Below, piece after piece: positions 1 to 7,087 of a DNA stretch of 25,797 nt. The notes under the pieces were generated by a model. The model was not told the DNA's origin. It was given only the letters and a program-made list of their open reading frames with translations, and ran no database searches. This DNA is from an uncultured Prevotella sp. Its GTDB lineage: Bacteria > Bacteroidota > Bacteroidia > Bacteroidales > Bacteroidaceae. The DNA lies in assembly GCA_934229335.1 (NCBI GenBank), contig CAKQDQ010000024.1, forward strand, positions 1 to 25,797, given 5' to 3'. A program made the translations under genes and the position numbers. The number at the start of each line of letters is the position of its first letter. The stretch's first letter is position 1.

Positions 1-402
1 CCTATACATTACGCTTTGATGTATTGGCAGCGCAAGAGTGAGTTGAGTTGCGACCGTGCGGCTGCCTACATCGTTGGTCCAAAGGCAACGGCATCAATGC
101 TGGCACGCTTGGCTGGCGGTCCGAAGTCTATCACTTCAGAGCTTAATCTTGAAGAGCTGGCAGAGCAAGCTGACCTTTATGATGCTTTCTGCAAGAATGG
201 ACTTTGGAACAAGACATTGCAGACCTACGCAGTGATGGATCAGGACCATCCTTTTACATCTGTCAGAGTGCGTGAGATGTTGAAATGGACGGAGAGTGAG
301 GACTACCGCGACCTCGTTGGTAACTATCCTGTTTGTCCTAACTGCCACAAGGCGATAGACGCTTCATGGAAGTTCTGCCAGCATTGCGGACATAAACTAT
401 AA
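1..402 (+). CDS. M48-type metallopeptidase with C-terminal zinc ribbon (5' end outside window)
   Basis: The reading frame is open from base 1, so the start lies upstream; only about 133 C-terminal residues are visible. The motif SELSCDRAAAY matches the conserved stretch of M48 (HtpX/Ste24-like) peptidases in which the glutamate is the third zinc ligand and the aspartate is conserved; the HExxH helix would lie before the window. The HPFTSVRVREM segment is also typical of M48 C-termini. The protein ends in a four-cysteine zinc ribbon (CPNC and CQHC pairs). M48 enzymes degrade or process membrane or envelope proteins. The next gene, 35 bases downstream, ends in a very similar ribbon, which suggests the two products act together. 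The family call is firm for the visible part; the substrate is unknown. Confidence 0.8.
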   Translation, partial: PIHYALMYWQRKSELSCDRAAAYIVGPKATASMLARLAGGPKSITSELNLEELAEQADLYDAFCKNGLWNKTLQTYAVMDQDHPFTSVRVREMLKWTESEDYRDLVGNYPVCPNCHKAIDASWKFCQHCGHKL

Positions 403-437
403 ACCCTCTTGTCTACATGAAAAAATAACATATTATT

Positions 438-1133
438 ATGAGTATTCCTACAGGAGCCTTAGCTAAGGCATTACAAGACCTTGACCGTTCGATGCGCAAC
501 TCGCTTGACGGTACGAAGTTAGAAGCAATAAAAGATACCATTGGCAACTACGCCATAGCAGCAGCCATCGCAAGCAGTGTAGCAGGTGTAGCCCCTGGTT
601 TTGCAGGTGTAGCAGCGACATTGGCACAAGCAGGATTTGTATGGGCTACCTACGTAAAGATAAACCAAACGCTTGGCATCTCCATGTCTGAGAATACGGC
701 GAAGTTCATTGGCTCTGCCATTGTTACCAATTTGCTTACGAGTGCGGGAGCTTTTGTTGCCGTACTTATTGGTTCGTCTATTCTTTCTTTAATCCCTGGT
801 GTAGGTACAGCTGCATCAGTAGCTCTCAATATGGCGTTAGGCTACACAATAATACATGTCTCTGCCATTATTTACCTTAAACTCATCACCCGACTAATGC
901 AGCCTGACGGCACACTGAAGGTTTCGGAGTCGGACGACACCAAGCACATTATCCGCGACATCATCAAGGAGTCAAACATCAAGGATATGGTGAAAGAGGG
1001 CAAAGCCGCCTTTAAGCAGGCAAAAGCTGACGGTAGCCTCAACAGTGCGAAGAACGCTAAGAAGTGTCCGAAGTGCGGAGCGGAAGTGAAGGATGGGCAG
1101 AGGTTCTGTTCGGAGTGTGGAGCGGGATTATAG
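438..1133 (+). CDS. small membrane protein with C-terminal zinc ribbon
   Basis: This encodes 231 residues. The region from about residue 35 to 155 is rich in Ala, Gly, Val and Ile and contains two or three hydrophobic segments with a central GVGTAASVALNMALGY stretch, resembling the membrane or lipid-associating part of DUF697/YcjF-like proteins, but I cannot assign a family. The last ~25 residues form a zinc ribbon with CPKC and CSEC pairs, preceded by a charged, lysine-rich linker. The start ATG at 438 gives a sensible amphipathic N-terminus. It follows the M48 peptidase gene by 35 bases and is probably co-transcribed with it. The shared ribbon suggests a common tethering function. Function unknown. 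Confidence 0.75.
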   Translation: MSIPTGALAKALQDLDRSMRNSLDGTKLEAIKDTIGNYAIAAAIASSVAGVAPGFAGVAATLAQAGFVWATYVKINQTLGISMSENTAKFIGSAIVTNLLTSAGAFVAVLIGSSILSLIPGVGTAASVALNMALGYTIIHVSAIIYLKLITRLMQPDGTLKVSESDDTKHIIRDIIKESNIKDMVKEGKAAFKQAKADGSLNSAKNAKKCPKCGAEVKDGQRFCSECGAGL

Positions 1134-1175
1134 TAACATGACTTACTAATAGATGTCTAATAAAAATAAGGTGAT

Positions 1176-1928
1176 ATGAGGAAATTTTCTTTATTAATCA
1201 TACTATCAACTTTCTTACAATCTTCGTATTCTCAGGATTACATACCTTTGAACAAGGAAAACTATGATATATGTATTATAGGCAATATTCTTAAAAAACA
1301 CAAGAAGAAATATCATGATGCTCTAATATTTGAGTTAAAAGGTGAAGTGTCTAATTGTGTTGTTTCTTGTCACTCAGACTCTAATTCTTCTGACTCTAAC
1401 CCTATAAAAGGAATCGAAGATAATTATCAATATGTCTATAAATTCTCTAAATCAGGAGAATACATAACAGACAAGAAAAACTACATACCTATCAGAAACA
1501 GTGAAGGATTCTTGATTCATAGGTCATATACAGTACAAAATTTTTTAACTGATAATGAATTAACAGAAACTAAATATTATGAATACTCTGATGAAAAATT
1601 GATAAAAGAATTCGGTGTAGAAAACTTACTCAGTGGAAAATTGCGCCACTATGAATACAAATATGAATACAATGATAAAGGTGACTTGATACTAAAAAGA
1701 GAATATGTAGAAGGTGAGCTATACGCTATCACCACATACAATATACTTAAAATAGATTCTCATGGTAATTGGACCGAAAGGATAGAAACAACTACATATA
1801 TCATAGAAACAACTACATATATCAATGTGGAAACGACTAAAAGAGTATCTACACGAGTGATTTCATATTTCGATGATGACTTGTATCAGACTGTACCTTC
1901 TGATGCGCCAAAGTTCGGACTCGGCTAA
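1176..1928 (+). CDS. secreted protein with YD-like repeats, function unknown
   Basis: This encodes 250 residues with a clear signal peptide (MRKFSLLIILSTFLQSSYSQ, predicted cut just after SYS). The mature part has short tyrosine- and aspartate-rich stretches such as YEYKYEYNDKGDLILKREY, which resemble YD/RHS-type beta-hairpin repeats and the repeats in the larger secreted proteins at 18827-24103. The gene is visibly more A+T-rich than its neighbours. Near the 3' end a 21-bp unit is duplicated in tandem (1782-1802 and 1803-1823), which duplicates seven residues (IETTTYI). It probably folds in the periplasm or at the outer surface. I do not recognise a named family. Confidence 0.7.
   Translation: MRKFSLLIILSTFLQSSYSQDYIPLNKENYDICIIGNILKKHKKKYHDALIFELKGEVSNCVVSCHSDSNSSDSNPIKGIEDNYQYVYKFSKSGEYITDKKNYIPIRNSEGFLIHRSYTVQNFLTDNELTETKYYEYSDEKLIKEFGVENLLSGKLRHYEYKYEYNDKGDLILKREYVEGELYAITTYNILKIDSHGNWTERIETTTYIIETTTYINVETTKRVSTRVISYFDDDLYQTVPSDAPKFGLG
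1782..1823 (+). repeat. 21-bp perfect tandem duplication inside a coding region
   Basis: Two identical, directly abutting copies of a 21-bp unit occupy 1782-1802 and 1803-1823. The length is a multiple of three, so the reading frame of the secreted protein at 1176-1928 is kept and a seven-residue block (IETTTYI) is repeated. This is the typical product of replication slippage. Confidence 0.95.
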
Positions 1929-2033
1929 TAGAATATAATAAGATTTTTACATTTCTTCCCTATTACATTTTATGAACTGTAGCATTAAAACTGGCTTTAT
2001 ATATACGGATTCACTAAATAGATAAGAAAAATA

Positions 2034-2594
2034 ATGACCGACCAAGAAATAATATCGTCCCTCATCGCCCATGACCCTAAGGTGACGGCACAATTCTTCT
2101 TTAAGGATTGCCGACCGTTGTTCCTCAGCATCATCAGGCGAGTGTTCGGGACACAGATTGTTGATTACGACGAGATAATCAGCGAGTTATACATACTCCT
2201 TATGGAGAACAATGCAAAGAAGTTGCGCTCGTTTAAGTATGAAAGTACACTCTACCAGTGGCTAAAGACCACTGCCATAAGACATTGTCTGTTGCTGAAA
2301 AGTAAGGCGAAGGTGATAGATGACGAGAGCCAGGAACCTCTTAACAATAGTCATCGTGAACTATCGTTGGCAGAAAGCTCTCAAGCACGAATGGATATGG
2401 AGACTCTACTAAGACAGATGAAGAACCAACGTTACGCATTGGTGATACGTCTGCTGATGATAGAAGACAAGACACCGGAAGATGTGGCACGGCAATTATG
2501 CGTGACTGTGGACAATCTCTATAACATCAAACGCAGAGCTATGCTGGCTCTCACCGAAGTTGCACTTAAAGACAAAAAGCATTATGAACGATAA
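2034..2594 (+). CDS. ECF-like RNA polymerase sigma factor
   Basis: The product has 186 residues, the usual length of an ECF (group 4) sigma factor. Residues ~20-90 fit region 2 (FFFKDCRPLFLSIIRRVFG, then an acidic EIISELYILLME core-binding helix and an LYQWLKTTAIRHC segment for -10 recognition). Residues ~125-175 fit the region 4 helix-turn-helix (EDVARQLCVTVDNLYNIKRRA). An acidic, less conserved linker separates them. It directs RNA polymerase to a set of promoters, probably including this locus. Its 3' end overlaps the next gene (ATG at 2584) by 11 bases, the usual arrangement for sigma/anti-sigma pairs. The 105-base upstream gap (1929-2033) is A+T-rich and probably holds the operon promoter, but I see no clean Bacteroidota TTTG/TAnnTTTG pair in it. 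Confidence 0.88.
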   Translation: MTDQEIISSLIAHDPKVTAQFFFKDCRPLFLSIIRRVFGTQIVDYDEIISELYILLMENNAKKLRSFKYESTLYQWLKTTAIRHCLLLKSKAKVIDDESQEPLNNSHRELSLAESSQARMDMETLLRQMKNQRYALVIRLLMIEDKTPEDVARQLCVTVDNLYNIKRRAMLALTEVALKDKKHYER

Positions 2595-3534
2595 GCATAT
2601 TATTATATCAGATGAACTGTTGTCTGCCTTCTTGGACGGCAACACATCTGCCGAAGACACCATGCGTGTGTTGAAAGCTGCAGAACAAGATGAAAATTTA
2701 CAAGAAATCATTCGCATTGCAAGTGACGTGGATGAAGATATGGCAACCTTAAAACCTGTCCCCATGACAGCCATGGCTGCCAAGCAGAAGGAAAATTATC
2801 TTTGCGACATAGAGTGTGAAGAGTTTATCCTCCATCAGTTTGGCATTGAGACCACCCACAAGACGCTCCTTGACGAAGCTTACCGCAACTGCTGGCTAAA
2901 AGACAAGGGCATGCCCCTATATAATATAGGTAGACTCTTGGAGAAAAACAACCTGTCCGTCAGCCGTCGTTACGACTCTACAACTGAAGACATTACCCGT
3001 CTTTTAGCCAATGGAAACCAATTGATAGCCGTAATTGACAATACCCAATTACTTCATGACGTGGCAGAGGACACCACACAACCCAACCATGCCGTAGCCA
3101 TTAGTTCCATTTCTATAGAATCCAAAGAAATAACTCTCTTCAACCCTTATACAGAAGAGGAACTCACCACCTATCCCCTTTCGTCATTCTATAAGGCTTG
3201 GTCACAATCTAACCATTATCTCGTTGTGGTGAACACCACCGACCGCTTTATTTATGAGCCATACCCAATAAGTCTTGATGATGTTTCTCTTGATGACGAC
3301 CTCATCGAACTGCAAGAGGCGATAGCCGAGAACGCGCACGAGATATGGGCAAAAGCACGCACCGACCAAGGCTGGACATACGGACCCGAACGCAACGACC
3401 AAAAAAAAGAAACTCCAGACATGGTGCCTTACTGCAATCTGCCTGAAAGCGAGAAGTTGTATGACAGAGAAATGGCGATGCAGACACTGAAGTTGGTGAA
3501 GAAATTGGGATTTGAGATAAAGAAAAGAAAATGA
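2584..3534 (+). CDS. probable anti-sigma protein fused to C39-like peptidase and RyR domain
   Basis: The chosen start (ATG 2584) gives 316 residues and an 11-base overlap with the sigma gene; an upstream in-frame TTG at 2560 is unlikely. Residues 1-60 (ISDELLSAFLDGNTSAED, then an acidic helix) look like the N-terminal helical part of Bacteroidota anti-sigma factors. Residues ~65-215 fit a C39-like papain-fold peptidase: Q68 six residues before C74, a second Cys at +4 and FG at +13 as in C39 peptidases, then H169 (NHAVAI) and N187-P in the place of the usual Asp-Pro. Residues ~240-312 form a RyR domain (HEIWAKAR, GWTYGPERND, MVPYCNLPESEK, YDREM). I see no membrane segment, so it should be cytosolic. 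Inferred role: it holds the sigma factor and releases it when RyR binds a ligand or the peptidase acts. The three-part reading is strong for RyR, moderate for C39 and weaker for the anti-sigma part. Confidence 0.75.
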   Translation: MNDKHIIISDELLSAFLDGNTSAEDTMRVLKAAEQDENLQEIIRIASDVDEDMATLKPVPMTAMAAKQKENYLCDIECEEFILHQFGIETTHKTLLDEAYRNCWLKDKGMPLYNIGRLLEKNNLSVSRRYDSTTEDITRLLANGNQLIAVIDNTQLLHDVAEDTTQPNHAVAISSISIESKEITLFNPYTEEELTTYPLSSFYKAWSQSNHYLVVVNTTDRFIYEPYPISLDDVSLDDDLIELQEAIAENAHEIWAKARTDQGWTYGPERNDQKKETPDMVPYCNLPESEKLYDREMAMQTLKLVKKLGFEIKKRK

Positions 3535-4784
3535 ATACAGTAATAAATATAGTAGAACAAAAATGGCAAGATTTTCATCTTGGCAGTTGCCAACTATATA
3601 TATGCATGGCGTTAGCTTTCTTACTAATATTTTTTCTATGCGTACGCAGTTGGGCAAAGCGTTGGATGTCAGCCCAAAATGCCATACTCCAAATAATAGG
3701 AGTGCTGTTCAAATCTAAAACAAACGTAATATTCTGTTTTTTTGTTATCTTCTTTATTGTATTAGAAAGTGGTTTCATAAGGTACAGATGGGGAATACAC
3801 GATTTCTCATCACCGCAAAGCATAACAATAAAGGTGCTGATAATTATATTCAGCATTATACTATTTAGTATCACTACAAAGGTAATAATAGAACTGAATA
3901 AAATATATAGTCTTAGAAAACAGGAAACGCATATTACCTGGAGTCAAATAATCCTGCTTTCCGTTTTCGGAATCAGCATAGGTATGATAGTGTTTGCTTT
4001 GGGAATAAGAAAAGACGGTGAAGGCTTTCTTTTTATTTCATTGGTGAGTGCCGTTCTCGGCTGGACATTTCAAGACACCATCAAAAGCGTGGCAGCATTC
4101 TTTTACCTACGCGCTAATGGTTTATTACAGATAGGAGATCTTATTTCTGTTCCAGCAAAAAATATAGAGGGATTCGTGCGCACCATATCACTCACCACTG
4201 TTACTATTGAGAACTGGGACACTACCACCTCCGCCTTTCCTACCTACATCCTGCACTCCGAGCATTTCAAGAACAGTCAGCGTATGATGGACGGCAAGAC
4301 GTTGGGAAGGTTGATGCAGAAGACTTTTACCATTGACACAGGATGGATTAGACCGTTAACACAGCAAAACGTAATACGCTTACAAACGGAATTAGATTTA
4401 GACAATTACACTATTACTAAAATTGTCAAGGTGGGAGAACTCAACATCGAGGCGTTCCGTCAATATCTATATCACTGGCTTATGGAACATCCACACGTCT
4501 CTCAGCATCCACGTCTTATCGTGCGTTGGCAGCAACAGACTGATGAGGGTATGCCATTACAGCTGTTCGTTTATCTTACCGACACCATGCTCGATGCCTT
4601 TGAGTGGCAACAGTCTGAAATAATCGAGCACGTGATAAAGGCAATGGGATGGTTTGACTTGCAACTCTATCAGAGTCCGTCAGGCTATGACGCAAGCAAC
4701 AGTAATGTATTCCTGACCACCAACAGATCTGATTATCATAAAAAGGATGAAGACAATGGCAGAATCAAATATCAACAACAATAA
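3531..4784 (+). CDS. MscS-type mechanosensitive ion channel
   Basis: The product has 417 residues. The start overlaps the previous stop in an ATGA arrangement, indicating translational coupling. Hydrophobic segments lie at about residues 20-42, 63-83, 98-120, 137-160 and a pore-lining helix at ~165-192. The signature of the MscS pore and beta domain follows: VLGWTFQDTIKSVAAFF, then LLQIGDLISV, the turn VRTISLTTVTIENWD and FPTYILHSEHFKNSQR. The cytosolic C-terminus is about 190 residues long. MscS channels open under membrane tension and release ions and small solutes; several relatives are gated or modified by cytosolic partners. Being sandwiched between two RyR-domain genes suggests it may be a regulated effector or sensor rather than a housekeeping osmotic valve (inference). 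Confidence 0.88.
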   Translation: MNTVINIVEQKWQDFHLGSCQLYICMALAFLLIFFLCVRSWAKRWMSAQNAILQIIGVLFKSKTNVIFCFFVIFFIVLESGFIRYRWGIHDFSSPQSITIKVLIIIFSIILFSITTKVIIELNKIYSLRKQETHITWSQIILLSVFGISIGMIVFALGIRKDGEGFLFISLVSAVLGWTFQDTIKSVAAFFYLRANGLLQIGDLISVPAKNIEGFVRTISLTTVTIENWDTTTSAFPTYILHSEHFKNSQRMMDGKTLGRLMQKTFTIDTGWIRPLTQQNVIRLQTELDLDNYTITKIVKVGELNIEAFRQYLYHWLMEHPHVSQHPRLIVRWQQQTDEGMPLQLFVYLTDTMLDAFEWQQSEIIEHVIKAMGWFDLQLYQSPSGYDASNSNVFLTTNRSDYHKKDEDNGRIKYQQQ

Positions 4785-6072
4785 TACGGAAGACCTTTTC
4801 TATAACCTGTACCACTTGCATCCTGTTGACAATAACGGAAACAGGACACAAAATGACGACAGGGATGATTATAAGTGCGAACCTTTCAATAACGAAACAA
4901 TAAAGGGTTGGTACTATGCCCGTAAATATGTCCTCGACAAATTGGCGACAGAGAAGAACTGGGGAGCGGAAGGCATCACGCCCTTCTCAAACGACCGTGT
5001 GCATATAGTGATACACTACAACGGTGACCCTATGTCGCTATTTATAGCCCGACAAGTAGCATTGGTTATGCATTTCCCCAACTTTTCGGAAGAAGACGGA
5101 AAGACTAAAGCCCCAAGCGACACTACCGTAATAACCATTCTGTACAATAAAAAAGAAGATATCATTAAGTTACTACGCCGCGAGGAGTACTTATGTAATC
5201 TTCCCGATGTATGCAGATGCACTTTCGTAGATTGGTCAAACAAAAAAGAGACTATTGAAAATGAACATTCATACATTGACATTGAGTTAGAACTCGTGGC
5301 TTTTGAGCAAGAAGATAACTTTAAGGACTACGAAAGTAGAGATTACGGCAGTCTTCAGCCTATAATTATCCCTCAAGGAGAAATTAATAATGTCTATGAA
5401 CAAAAAGACGTAAAGCTGAACATGGATGTAACCAACGCCCGTCGAGTCAACATGGTATACAATGTAGGAACAGACATTGACAACCTACCAGCCGATGACC
5501 CCAATACAGCCGAACGCTATAGTAAGGCATTGCTCTACTTCTACTACCAACAGTCACAGAATGACACATTAACGAAATGGAACGGACTTGCCTCTTATAA
5601 TAAAGAAGAAGACTGGCATAAAGTAACATGGCAAATTCAGTTGCGCAATAAACTTTCAAACGTTTTCTGTGCTGATTGTTTCGAAATTCGTCTTATGTCA
5701 ATTCTCTGTTGCACGAAACGCGAAGAGTTGAAAGATAAGATAGTTAATCACGAGAAAGAAACACTCTCAAAGGTTAAAGCCAATCTACAAATACTGGCTC
5801 AGTGCGAACATGTCCGTTGGAACACAGAGAAACTCATCCTGGGCTTTGCTCCCCTCACACCTCAAGAACAATATGAAGGTCATCGTTTCTTCGGTTCATC
5901 GCGCAACGCCTATCGAAAGAATTTGAAAAACAATAAGGCGCACCATATAGACCTATGCTCATATCAAGACCTACGCCGTCGCGACCCTAACAACATGAAG
6001 TATGATTGCTTCTTAATGATGGCGATGGTGAGGATATTGAAGGAGAAATACTTGATGCAGTCAACTAAGTAA
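4747..6072 (+). CDS. cytosolic protein with Rossmann-like region and divergent C-terminal RyR-like domain
   Basis: This encodes 441 residues from ATG 4747 (overlapping the channel gene by 38 bases); ATG 4756 is an equally possible start. There is no signal peptide or membrane segment. Residues ~80-140 (RVHIVIHYNGDPMSLFIARQ, then VTVITILYN-like strands) look like a degenerate Rossmann unit without a clear GxGxxG. The C-terminus from about residue 354 has CEHVRWNTEKLILGF followed by AHHIDLCSYQDLRRRD, the pattern EHxRW...hidL..y..L...D that marks bacterial RyR-like domains joined to TrkA-N-type regions. The protein at 7088-8479 is a divergent paralogue with the same order. It probably senses or binds a nucleotide-type ligand; this is inferred, not seen. 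Confidence 0.68.
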   Translation: MKTMAESNINNNNTEDLFYNLYHLHPVDNNGNRTQNDDRDDYKCEPFNNETIKGWYYARKYVLDKLATEKNWGAEGITPFSNDRVHIVIHYNGDPMSLFIARQVALVMHFPNFSEEDGKTKAPSDTTVITILYNKKEDIIKLLRREEYLCNLPDVCRCTFVDWSNKKETIENEHSYIDIELELVAFEQEDNFKDYESRDYGSLQPIIIPQGEINNVYEQKDVKLNMDVTNARRVNMVYNVGTDIDNLPADDPNTAERYSKALLYFYYQQSQNDTLTKWNGLASYNKEEDWHKVTWQIQLRNKLSNVFCADCFEIRLMSILCCTKREELKDKIVNHEKETLSKVKANLQILAQCEHVRWNTEKLILGFAPLTPQEQYEGHRFFGSSRNAYRKNLKNNKAHHIDLCSYQDLRRRDPNNMKYDCFLMMAMVRILKEKYLMQSTK

Positions 6073-6148
6073 TAATCAACAGAGAAAGAGGAAAAGACAG
6101 ATAACTAACAATTCTTTTTTTTATTAATCATTTAATTTTTTAAGAACA

Positions 6149-6802
6149 ATGAAAAAGTTATTCTTAATGCTTGCCTTATCATTGCCAATGGCTTTGATGG
6201 CACAAGAGAAAAAGGAATCTACTGGTAGTATTCCACAGTCAGAAACCGTAGTACGCATGGCGGCAGAACTTTCTAAGTATGGTTATGCCAACAACGATGC
6301 CCTGTCTCTTATTCAGGCAGCGCGTTTAGTAAAACAAGCCAACATGGTACAGGTAAAGACAGAAAAGACCGAGGAACAAGGTCAAGAGTCTGTAGGTGAA
6401 AAGAAGGGAGACATCTCTTTAGACGCAGCGAAGCTTTTGGCAGACGCTAAGGCTAAGGCAGGAAACAACGGCACACTGCTCGCTTTGATTGACGAAGTAG
6501 AAACAACACGTGGTGCCACTAACGGTCCAAGATATAACCGTACCAGTGTGAAAGCCAAAGGTACTGACGTGTATCGCATCTCTTTCAGAGCAGGCGAAAT
6601 TGCTATTATAACAGCTATCGGTGATGGCGACACAGACTTAGACCTGTATGTTTATGATGAGAATGGCAACCTTATTGAAAAGGATGTAGACTATTCTGAC
6701 GATTGCGTTGTAACCTTCACTCCAAGATGGACGGGCGTCTTCGTTATCAAGGTTGTAAACCGTGGTAATGTATACAACAACTATGTTCTGAGAACAAACT
6801 AA
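6149..6802 (+). CDS. secreted protein with pre-peptidase C-terminal (PPC) domain
   Basis: The product has 217 residues and starts with a signal peptide (MKKLFLMLALSLPMALMAQ). The central part (~20-125) is helical and Ala-, Glu- and Lys-rich, with SLIQAARLVKQA and LDAAKLLADAKAKAG segments. Residues ~135-217 form a PPC beta-sandwich: YRISFRAGEIAIITAIGDGDTD, LDLYVYDENGN, then WTGVFVIKVVNRG, with the aspartate-rich D-TDLDLYVYD core typical of the family. PPC domains usually accompany secreted peptidases or act as binding modules; no peptidase domain is present here. The gene follows the previous one by 76 bases containing a T-rich run, and it is followed by a hairpin at 6818-6852. Likely periplasmic. 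Confidence 0.82.
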   Translation: MKKLFLMLALSLPMALMAQEKKESTGSIPQSETVVRMAAELSKYGYANNDALSLIQAARLVKQANMVQVKTEKTEEQGQESVGEKKGDISLDAAKLLADAKAKAGNNGTLLALIDEVETTRGATNGPRYNRTSVKAKGTDVYRISFRAGEIAIITAIGDGDTDLDLYVYDENGNLIEKDVDYSDDCVVTFTPRWTGVFVIKVVNRGNVYNNYVLRTN

Positions 6803-6817
6803 TATAAAGATTGTAAA

Positions 6818-6852
6818 CAACATTCTCCTTACTCTAAGCAAGGGGAATGTTG
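6818..6852 (+). terminator. hairpin after the PPC gene, possible transcription attenuator
   Basis: A 13-bp stem (6818-6830 with 6840-6852, one G-U pair) with a nine-base loop lies 15 bases after the stop codon of the PPC gene. No T run follows, so classic intrinsic termination is not supported; it may protect mRNA ends or attenuate. A second, exclusive stem is possible using its 3' arm (6835-6841 with 6850-6856). Confidence 0.5.
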
Positions 6853-6853
6853 C

Positions 6854-7056
6854 TTATAGGGTGGTTCTATAAATTACCGCCGTTATGTGAAACCTAATTT
6901 ATGTAATGACGTTTTGTTATCTTTCGGTCTCTTTTCGGTTCAAAGCCTAAGTTCACTCAGTCGTTATGCATGACATAACTCCTTCGCTCACTTACACTTT
7001 GACCTCGAAAATAGCCTCGAAATATAACAAAGCTAATTTATAGAACCACCCTATAA
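6854..7056. repeat. 203-bp fold-back (MITE-like) element with perfect 23-bp terminal inverted repeats
   Basis: Bases 6854-6876 are the exact reverse complement of 7034-7056. The inner part is also an imperfect palindrome: the stretch from about 6913 to 6968 (TTGTTATCTTTCGG..., CAAAG, GTTATG) matches the reverse complement of 6974-7030, and the centre is a GTTATG/CATAAC hairpin at 6963-6979. There is no coding capacity. If the ends are read as GGGTGGTTCTATAAATTA, the flanking TATA on both sides would be a 4-bp target duplication. This is the structure of a non-autonomous miniature transposable element. It fills most of the 285-base gap between the genes ending at 6802 and starting at 7088. Confidence 0.85.
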
Positions 7057-7087
7057 TCAACCTTGGTAGTTTTTAGAGTATATTTCT

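Noticed and set aside
1929..2033. Promoter for the sigma-factor operon
   Set aside because: The gap is A+T-rich and likely holds a promoter, but no convincing TTTG and TAnnTTTG pair at the right spacing was found, so no site is annotated.
6854..7056. Invertible promoter (phase-variation switch) interpretation of the 23-bp inverted repeats
   Set aside because: No invertase gene is in the window and the inside is itself palindromic, which fits a fold-back mobile element better. An inverted-orientation isolate would reopen the question.
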